Of a stretch of 36,090 bases of DNA, positions 31,205 through 36,090 are shown one piece after another. Below the pieces are notes generated by a model that was not told the origin of the DNA, did no database searches, and saw only the letters and a list, made by a program, of their open reading frames with translations. A program made the position numbers and the translations under genes. The stretch is taken from assembly GCA_035620395.1 (NCBI GenBank), contig DASPGW010000113.1:1-36090 (forward strand), read 5' to 3'. Source of the stretch: Desulfuromonadales bacterium. Its GTDB lineage: Bacteria; Desulfobacterota; Desulfuromonadia; Desulfuromonadales; DASPGW01. Positions within the stretch are counted from its first letter, which is position 1, and the number at the start of each line of letters is the position of its first letter.

Positions 31205-32932
31205 ATGTCGCGCAAGCTCATCGACAAGTCCCGCCGTCGCCTGGCGGCCGAAAGCGGTTGCCGTCCCAATCCCTGGGGCGGCCGCCTATCGGTCGCCCTG
31301 GTCTACCCCAACACCTACCACCAGGCGATGAGCAATCTCGGTTTTCTCTCCGTCTATCACCTGCTCAACTGCCGCGACGATACTCTTTGCGAGCGGTTTT
31401 TCCTCCCCGATCCGGAAGATCTGGCCGAACACGAGAAGACCGGCTACCCGCTCTTTTCCCTTGAATCCGGGCGGTTTCTGGCCGATTTCGACGTCATTGC
31501 CTTTTCCGTCTCCTTCGAAAACGATTACCTGAACCTGCCGACCATTTTCGCGCTGGGGCGCATCCCTCTCTTTGCTGCTGAGCGGAGCGACCACTTCCCT
31601 CTGGTGCTGTGCGGCGGGGTCTGCGCCTTCCTCAACCCCGAACCGATGGCCGGGATCATGGATGTGTTCGCCGTCGGCGAGGGCGAGGTCCTGCTGCCGC
31701 CGTTCGTCGCCGAGGTCCGGGCGGGGGAGGCTCTGGCGAGACCGGAACTGCTGCGCCGACTCGCCGCCCTGCCGGGTTTTTACGTCCCTTCCCTCTATGC
31801 AGTGGATTACCGCAGCGACGGGACGGTTGAGCGCTACCGGCCGGCCGACGGTACCCCGCCACGGGTGACGCGTCAATGGCTGCCGGACCTGGACCGTTAT
31901 GAATCCCGCAACTTCGTTCTGACCGAGGAGACCGAGTTCGGCGACATGGCACTCGCCGAGATTTCCCGCGGCTGCTCACGCGGCTGCCGCTTTTGCGCCG
32001 CCGGCTACATCTACTTGCCGCCCCGGGAGCGCAGCCTGGAGAAGCTGACCTCCCAGGTCGAAGAGAGCCTCTGCCACCGGCAGAAGGTGGGGCTGGTGGG
32101 CGCGGCGGTATCCGACTACTCGTCAATCGAGGTGCTGCAGCAGGAAATCCTCGCCCGCGGCGGCAGGGTGTCGGTGGCCAGTCTGCGCATCGATTCCCTG
32201 ACCGAGGCAGAAGTTTCCGCCCTCAAGGCCTCCGGGCACCGCACCGTGGCCCTCGCCCCGGAAGCCGGCAGCCAGCGGCTGCGCGACCTGATCAACAAGG
32301 GGCTCGACGAGGCGCAGATCCTGGCCGCCGTGCGCCGGCTGGCGGTCGGCGGGATTCCCAATCTCAAGCTCTATTTCCTCATCGGGCTGCCGACGGAGAC
32401 GGACGAGGACACGGCCGAGTTGCTCGGGCTGGCGGCGAAAATTCGGGAAGTCTGGCTGGAGGAGGGGCGGAAAATCGGCCGGCTGGGCCACATCACGCTG
32501 TCGGTGAACCCCTTCATCCCCAAGCCGTTCACGCCGCTGCAGTGGGCGCCCATGGACGGAGAGAAGACGCTGGAGAAGAAGATGCGCGCCATTCGCGCCG
32601 GCGTGGCCCGACTGGCGAACACCGAGGTGATCTTCGAGCCGCTGCGGGCTGCCGTTCTGCAGGCCTTTCTGGCGCGCGGCGACCGGCGGGTCGGCCGCCT
32701 TCTGCCTGCCCTCGCCGCCGGCAGCAGTCTCAAAGCAGCCTGCCGGGAAGCCGGCCTCGATCCGGCTTTTTACGTCACGCGGGAGCGGGGTGAGGCCGAG
32801 GTCTTCCCGTGGGAGATCCTCGATAACGGCGTGCGCCGGGACTACCTCTGGCAGGAGTATCAGCGTGGCCTGGAGGGGAAATTCACCCCGCGCTGCGCGC
32901 CGGGGTGTCGACGCTGCGGGGTGTGCGGGTAG
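31205..32932 (+). CDS. Radical SAM protein, B12-binding-like N-terminus, cysteine-rich C-terminus
   Basis: Probable [4Fe-4S] radical SAM enzyme of 575 aa, substrate unknown. The N-terminal half (about residues 15-200; VALVYPNTYHQAMSNLGF, FSVSFENDYLNLP, LCGGVCAFLNPEPMA) resembles the Rossmann-type domain before the radical SAM core in uncharacterised YgiQ/TIGR03960-like proteins. The cluster motif is C257-SRG-C-RF-C264. APEAGSQRLRDLINKG and FLIGLPTETDED belong to the TIM barrel. The C-terminus ends with four cysteines spaced CX3C, CX2C, CX2C, suggesting a further metal site. In actinobacteria related proteins are coupled to DUF2344, linked to tRNA work; no DUF2344 gene is seen here. The frame opens at 31127, but 31205 (MSRKLIDKSRRRL) looks more natural. 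Confidence 0.82.
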   Translation: MSRKLIDKSRRRLAAESGCRPNPWGGRLSVALVYPNTYHQAMSNLGFLSVYHLLNCRDDTLCERFFLPDPEDLAEHEKTGYPLFSLESGRFLADFDVIAFSVSFENDYLNLPTIFALGRIPLFAAERSDHFPLVLCGGVCAFLNPEPMAGIMDVFAVGEGEVLLPPFVAEVRAGEALARPELLRRLAALPGFYVPSLYAVDYRSDGTVERYRPADGTPPRVTRQWLPDLDRYESRNFVLTEETEFGDMALAEISRGCSRGCRFCAAGYIYLPPRERSLEKLTSQVEESLCHRQKVGLVGAAVSDYSSIEVLQQEILARGGRVSVASLRIDSLTEAEVSALKASGHRTVALAPEAGSQRLRDLINKGLDEAQILAAVRRLAVGGIPNLKLYFLIGLPTETDEDTAELLGLAAKIREVWLEEGRKIGRLGHITLSVNPFIPKPFTPLQWAPMDGEKTLEKKMRAIRAGVARLANTEVIFEPLRAAVLQAFLARGDRRVGRLLPALAAGSSLKAACREAGLDPAFYVTRERGEAEVFPWEILDNGVRRDYLWQEYQRGLEGKFTPRCAPGCRRCGVCG

Positions 32933-32946
32933 CGACGCCGTCTCGC

Positions 32947-32974
32947 TTGACACCCCTGCCGGAGGCGCTAGAAT
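32947..32974 (+). promoter_or_regulatory. Promoter for tpx
   Basis: Perfect TTGACA (32947-32952), a 16-nt spacer and TAGAAT (32969-32974). Transcription would start near 32981, giving a leader of about 36 nt to the ATG at 33017. No clear OxyR or PerR site is visible. Confidence 0.72.
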
Positions 32975-33016
32975 TATGACCGCTATGATAACCTATTCAC
33001 CAAAGGAGAACCGTTT

Positions 33017-33535
33017 ATGTCACAGGAGAGAACCGGCGTCATCACCTTCAAGGGAAACCCCATGACCCTTCTCGGGCCGGATGTCAAGGCAGGAGATGCG
33101 GCCCCCGACTTCAAGGTCGTCGACAACGGCCTGCAGCCCGTCACCCTCGGCGACACCAAAGGAAAAGTGCGCCTGATTACCGTCGTTCCTTCCCTCGACA
33201 CCCCGGTCTGCGATACCATGACCCGCAAGTTCAACGAGCAGGCGGCCAGGCTACCCGACGATGTGGTCGTCTATACGGTGAGTCTCGACCTTCCCTTCGC
33301 CCAGAAGCGCTGGTGCGGCAATGCCGGCATCGAGAAGGTGAAGACCCTCTCCGATTACCAGGACCGTTCTTTCGGCCTGAGCTACGGGGTGCTGATCAAG
33401 GAATTGAAGCTGCTGGCTCGTTCGGTCTTCGTGATCGACAAGAACAACAAGGTGGCCTACCGCGAAATCGTCAAGGAGGTTACCGCCGAGCCGGATTACG
33501 AAGCGGCGCTGGCGGCGGCAAAAAAACTGGTCTGA
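33017..33535 (+). CDS. tpx: Thiol peroxidase Tpx (atypical 2-Cys peroxiredoxin)
   Basis: Reduces hydrogen peroxide and alkyl hydroperoxides using thioredoxin. The 172-aa protein has VTFKGNPMTLLG-type N-terminus (VITFKGNPMTLLGPDVKAGD), the peroxidatic cysteine in SLDTPVCDTMT and the resolving cysteine in KRWCGNAGIEKVKTLSDY, the pattern that separates Tpx from other peroxiredoxins. AAAGGAGAA lies before the ATG. It has its own promoter and terminator, so it is monocistronic. An antioxidant role fits an anaerobe or microaerophile, but that is inference. Confidence 0.97.
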   Translation: MSQERTGVITFKGNPMTLLGPDVKAGDAAPDFKVVDNGLQPVTLGDTKGKVRLITVVPSLDTPVCDTMTRKFNEQAARLPDDVVVYTVSLDLPFAQKRWCGNAGIEKVKTLSDYQDRSFGLSYGVLIKELKLLARSVFVIDKNNKVAYREIVKEVTAEPDYEAALAAAKKLV

Positions 33536-33554
33536 AGCTTCATCAATTTACGAG

Positions 33555-33597
33555 AAAAAGGCCCCCATTACAGGCAAAAGGTAGGGGGCCTTTTTCT
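33555..33597 (+). terminator. Rho-independent terminator after tpx
   Basis: AAAAAGGCCCCC pairs with GGGGGCCTTTTT (33584-33595) around a 17-nt loop. The loop sequence CAGGCAAAAGGTAG resembles the GAGGCAA-type heptamers of other gaps. The flanking A and T tracts make it potentially bidirectional. Confidence 0.88.
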
Positions 33598-33781
33598 CTG
33601 CGCCCTGTCCCGTCCCGCGAGAGATTCCTCAAGCGTAAGCCTGCCTCCTGGTGACAATTTTGGTCCAACCCTGACACTTTTGCGCCTTCCTTTCCCCAGA
33701 ATTCAAGGAATTTCCATAGATTGGCCCATCAGCTCAGCCACGCCAGGGTAGACCTGGTTCCTTTGGGCAAACTCATTTTAT

Positions 33782-33802
33782 AGGCTCAGAATGAGCCTTT
33801 TT
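33782..33802 (+). terminator. Terminator-like hairpin in the tpx-PilZ gap
   Basis: AGGCTCA (33782-33788), loop GAA, TGAGCCT (33792-33798), with the T run at 33798-33802. It lies about 250 bp beyond the tpx stop and after the stronger tpx terminator, so the transcript it would end is unknown. Confidence 0.5.
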
Positions 33803-33831
33803 GACCGAAACCCTCCCTGAAAAAGTGAAAT

Positions 33832-33843
33832 TTTGTTAACAAA
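33832..33843. promoter_or_regulatory. 12-bp palindrome in AT-rich leader of the PilZ gene
   Basis: TTTGTTAACAAA is a perfect palindrome, followed directly by ATTAAATTTAAATAAT-like sequence. It is a candidate regulator site or DNA-bending element. There is no family-specific match I can name. Confidence 0.35.
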
Positions 33844-34062
33844 TTAAATTTAAATAATGTCGGCACGATACTTGCCTTACTGGGAGATGAGTCTGGCAAT
33901 TTCTGCCATCCCCGGCATCGAGAAGGGGTTGCCTCCTGTCTTGTCCGGATTGACCAGGCGGAGGTTCCGTTGGAGAAAGTTATTTGCAGTTCAGAGGAGT
34001 TTTCCGGGCAAACCGCCCATTTGCTTGGTTCGCAAGGGCGCGTCCTCCAGTCGGGAGGTCTC

Positions 34063-34878
34063 ATGAAAAAGCCTCATATTCTACTCATTCAGCACGAGAA
34101 AAACCTTTCCGGGTTTAATCTGGCGCGGCTTTGCCCGATTCTGGAGCTGATTAACTGCGAAACCGAGATTTGTATTTACAACAAGGCCAGGAAGCTCATG
34201 CCTGCCCCGGGGAAAACTCCCCCCGATCTAGTCATTCTGGATCGCCCCCTCTTGCCGGAGGTTTCGCTTTCACTTGGACAGAGGCTGGCTGGCAACGGCC
34301 CATTGAGCTGCCCACAGATCGTTCTGAGCGAGGAAAGGGCACTCCTGGAAACCTCCCAGGGCAAGACGGAGGCGCAGTGCTTTCCTTTTGACGTGGTCGC
34401 CCTGCACCGCCTGGTCAGCGCTTGTCTGATTAATTATCCGAGAAAACATCTACGAATGCCGGCCCATCTGCCTTGCCTGTTTTCCGTCAGGGGGTTCAAT
34501 TATTTCGGCGAGATCCTGAGCCTGGGGACCGGCGGCGCTTTCATTAAAACCGCATGCCAGCAGATTCGTACAGGGGATTTGCTTGACGTGGGAATTCCCT
34601 TGTTTGGCATGAAGAAGGAACTGGAACTTTGCAGCCGGGTCATCTATCTGCTTACGCCAAAGCAGGAAAATAATTATCTGCAAGGCGTTGGCGTCGGCTT
34701 CAATTCCCTGGACCAGGAAACCATCTGTGTACTGGAGGATTTTCTCCGACATTCCTTGCTAAACGACATCTATCCCGTTTTCCCCTGCTTCGGTCTTCCC
34801 GGCCCCCAGGTTACGGTAACGCATAGCGACTCCGACTCGCTTTACGGAGCAGTTTGCCGAAGGCACCTGCGGAGTTGA
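34063..34878 (+). CDS. PilZ-domain protein with degenerate receiver-like N-terminus
   Basis: Cytoplasmic protein of 271 aa. Residues 4 to about 122 look like a decayed response-regulator receiver fold: HILLIQHEKN at the first strand, PDLVILDRP at the third, and FPFDVVALHRLVSACL in place of the usual K-PF-L ending. The acidic pair after strand 1 is missing, so phosphorylation is doubtful. A PilZ domain follows (about 125-230): RKHLR (127-131) keeps the RxxxR c-di-GMP motif, but the second motif reads SLGTGG rather than D/N-x-S-x-x-G, so binding may be weak. GGGAGG lies before the ATG; an in-frame ATG at 33970 is less likely. Base composition and codon use look AT-richer than the neighbours. 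Confidence 0.78.
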   Translation: MKKPHILLIQHEKNLSGFNLARLCPILELINCETEICIYNKARKLMPAPGKTPPDLVILDRPLLPEVSLSLGQRLAGNGPLSCPQIVLSEERALLETSQGKTEAQCFPFDVVALHRLVSACLINYPRKHLRMPAHLPCLFSVRGFNYFGEILSLGTGGAFIKTACQQIRTGDLLDVGIPLFGMKKELELCSRVIYLLTPKQENNYLQGVGVGFNSLDQETICVLEDFLRHSLLNDIYPVFPCFGLPGPQVTVTHSDSDSLYGAVCRRHLRS

Positions 34879-34884
34879 GCGGAC

Positions 34885-34923
34885 CTGCTTCGTGGGAGGC
34901 CCCTTGCGAAACGGAAGCAGTTT
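34885..34923 (+). terminator. Possible weak terminator after the PilZ gene
   Basis: CTGCTTC (34885-34891) pairs with GAAGCAG (34914-34920) over a 22-nt loop, followed only by TTTC. The stem is good but the loop is long and the T-tract short, so an RNA structure without terminator function is equally possible. Confidence 0.3.
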
Positions 34924-35033
34924 CAAATGTGATAATCGGGAAAACCAGCTGCACGGGGGGGGTGAGCTGCGGCTGGCAGCCTGATGGTCTTGTCAGGTCG
35001 CTCCTGTTTTTCGGTGGTCCTGGGGGACCGCTA

Positions 35034-36074
35034 TTATACAACCTTCAATCGTCCCGCCGGCGCTTCGCCTACCCCTCCGATCACCCAGCCATTTGCCCCT
35101 CCTTGTCTTAGCGCCGCCAGCAGGGCGTCAAGCCGTTCCGCCGCGACCGCCATCAGCAGGCCACCTGAGGTCTGGGGGTCAGCGAGGATGTCGAGCACTT
35201 CAGCCGGCAGGCGCTGTCCTTCCAGAACCTGCGGCAGGTAGTGGCCGCGGTTGCTGTAGCTGCCGGCGGGAATCAGGCCCATCGCCGCCATCTCGCGTGT
35301 CTGTGGGTAGACGGGGAGGGCGGCCACGTCGATCTCCAGCAGAACGCAGCTCGCCTCGGCCAGCTCCAGGGCGTGCCCCATCAGGCTGAAACCGGTGATG
35401 TCGGTGCAGGCATGCACGCCGACCTCGAGCATTGCTTCGCAGGCAGCCCGGTTGAGGGTTTCCATGCCGGCGATCGCTTCGCGCATGTCGGCCTCAGTGA
35501 GCACCTCCCCCTTGAGGGCGGTAGCGAGGATGCCGGTGCCGAGCGGTTTGGTCAGTACCAGTACGTCGCCGGGGCGGGCGCCGACGGTGCTCACCAGTCG
35601 CCTCGGGTCGACCAGGCCGGTGACCGCCAGGCCGACCTTCGGCTCCTCGTCGTCGACCGTGTGACCGCCGACGATGACGGCGCCGGCTTCCTTGACCTTT
35701 TCAACGCCGCCGCGCAGGATCTCGACCAGGATGCTGCGGTCGAGGCAGGCCGGAAAGCCGACCAGAGAAAGCGCCGTCAGCGGCCGGCCGCCCATGGCGT
35801 AGATGTCGGAGAGGGCGTTGGCAGCGGCGATGCGGCCGTAGCTGCGCGGGTCGTCGACCACGGGGGTGAAAAAATCAACGGATTGCACCAGTGCCAGCTC
35901 ATTGTTGAGGCGGTAGACCCCGGCATCGGCAAAGGGAATGGCGGCGGAGAGGAGGTTCTCATCCTCGAAGGTGGGAAGTTGACGCAGCACCTGCGCCAGC
36001 GGCCCGGGGGCCAGCTTGGCGGCTCAACCGCTGGAGCGGGAGAGGCTGGTCAGACGGATGGGCTTCTCGGCCAT
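35034..36074 (-). CDS. selD: Selenide, water dikinase SelD, itself a selenoprotein (UGA codon 17 = Sec)
   Basis: Makes selenophosphate from selenide and ATP for selenocysteine and selenouridine synthesis. Read from the ATG at 36074, the - strand gives MAEKPIRLTSLSRSSG, then TGA (36024-36026), then AAKLAPGPLAQVLRQ and on in frame to TAA at 35034-35036: 346 residues, the usual SelD length. The TGA falls at codon 17, the catalytic Cys17 of E. coli SelD (SGCGCK there, SG-Sec-AAK here), with the essential Lys at 20. AAAGGAGGTGA lies 8 nt before the ATG. Further motifs are VQSVDFFTPVVDDP, ALSDIYAMGG, GGHTVDDEEPKVGLAVTG and DPQTSGGLL. Calling the gene from the GTG at 35990 (318 aa) would lose the active site. 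Confidence 0.93.
35994..36021 (-). promoter_or_regulatory. Candidate bacterial SECIS hairpin in selD
   Basis: Starting 3 nt after the UGA, the mRNA folds as CGCC/GGCG, a bulged A, AGC/GCU, a bulged U, GGCC/GGCC and a four-base loop CCCG: 11 bp with two single-base bulges. A hairpin right after UGA with a bulged U below the apical stem is what SelB-type SECIS elements look like. The loop lacks the early G or GU found in the E. coli fdhF SECIS, so the exact fold is uncertain. Confidence 0.6.
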
Positions 36075-36090
36075 GGGGGTCACCTCCTTT

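Larger units (their letters stand above)
33598..34062 (+). other. 465-bp gap without a supported gene, AT-rich in its middle part
   Basis: No open frame here has a protein-like sequence with a start signal. Visible elements are a small terminator-like hairpin (33782-33802), a 12-bp palindrome TTTGTTAACAAA (33832-33843) followed by an A+T-rich run to about 33858, and a spaced inverted repeat TGGCA-N5-TGCCA (33894-33908). The stretch is visibly poorer in G+C than the surrounding genes. It probably holds the control region of the PilZ gene, but I find no convincing -35/-10 or -24/-12 promoter. An unannotated small RNA ending at the hairpin is possible. Confidence 0.5.

Noticed and set aside
33670-33700. 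Sigma-54 promoter suggested by TGACACTTTTGC
   Set aside because: The spacing between the GG-like and GC elements is too short for a -24/-12 promoter.
35013-35030. Terminator for selD at GGTCC/GGACC
   Set aside because: On the - strand the hairpin is followed by ACCGAAAAAC, with no T-tract.
35034-35990. SelD starting at GTG 35990, or selD as a pseudogene broken by a stop codon
   Set aside because: The TGA falls exactly at the catalytic position with matching flanks, a perfect ribosome site lies at 36081-36090 and a hairpin follows the TGA. Selenocysteine explains all of this; the short form lacks the active site.

Overview
The window is a GC-rich chromosomal segment whose gene order and protein sequences point to a Desulfuromonadia-type bacterium (Desulfuromonas, Geobacter or Pelobacter relatives). 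The reasons are the run ffh-rpsP-khpA-rimM-trmD-(SPOUT methylase)-rplS-rnhB-yraN, a complete Gram-negative division and cell-wall (dcw) cluster with a meso-diaminopimelate-type MurE, a PASTA-tailed FtsI, a PilZ protein, and a selD that is itself read through a UGA codon as a selenoprotein. No organism name is given, so the taxonomy is inference. Almost everything here is core housekeeping. I see no prophage, insertion sequence, CRISPR array, tRNA or rRNA.

Layout. 1-73: tail of an unidentified gene. 143-4583: translation and protein-export block on the + strand, from a strong promoter before ffh to a bidirectional-looking terminator after rplS. 4620-4808: small two-helix membrane protein on the - strand. 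4908-8899: rnhB, yraN, nadE and rsmI; a hairpin repeat supplies the nadE stop codon. 8944-11240 (- strand): ligA with acyP overlapping its stop. 11392-12651: a CNNM/CorC-type membrane protein divergent from ligA, closed by a terminator.

12753-31124: the dcw cluster mraZ-rsmH-ftsL-ftsI-murE-murF-mraY-murD-ftsW-murG-murC-murB-ddl-ftsQ-ftsA-ftsZ, sixteen genes in one direction. It starts at a near-consensus promoter and ends at a strong terminator. Many neighbours overlap by one to four bases, so translation is probably coupled. Together they make UDP-MurNAc-pentapeptide (MurB-MurF, Ddl), lipid I and II (MraY, MurG), and polymerise and crosslink it at the septum (FtsW, FtsI, FtsL, FtsQ, FtsA, FtsZ). 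A possible extra promoter with a palindrome lies just before ddl.

31205-36074: single genes: a radical SAM protein with a cysteine-rich tail, thiol peroxidase tpx with its own promoter and terminator, an AT-richer patch carrying a degenerate-receiver/PilZ protein, and convergent selD. An ordinary ORF call would truncate selD to 35034-35990. The true gene starts at 36074 and reads UGA codon 17 as selenocysteine at the catalytic position.

The least explained signals are outside genes. Several intergenic gaps (1593-1634, 8898-8918, 20692-20705, 24280-24307, 26641-26661, 27612-27625, 31184-31204) show 7-nt periodic repeats, often touching a stop codon or running up to a start codon. I found no convincing new multi-gene system.
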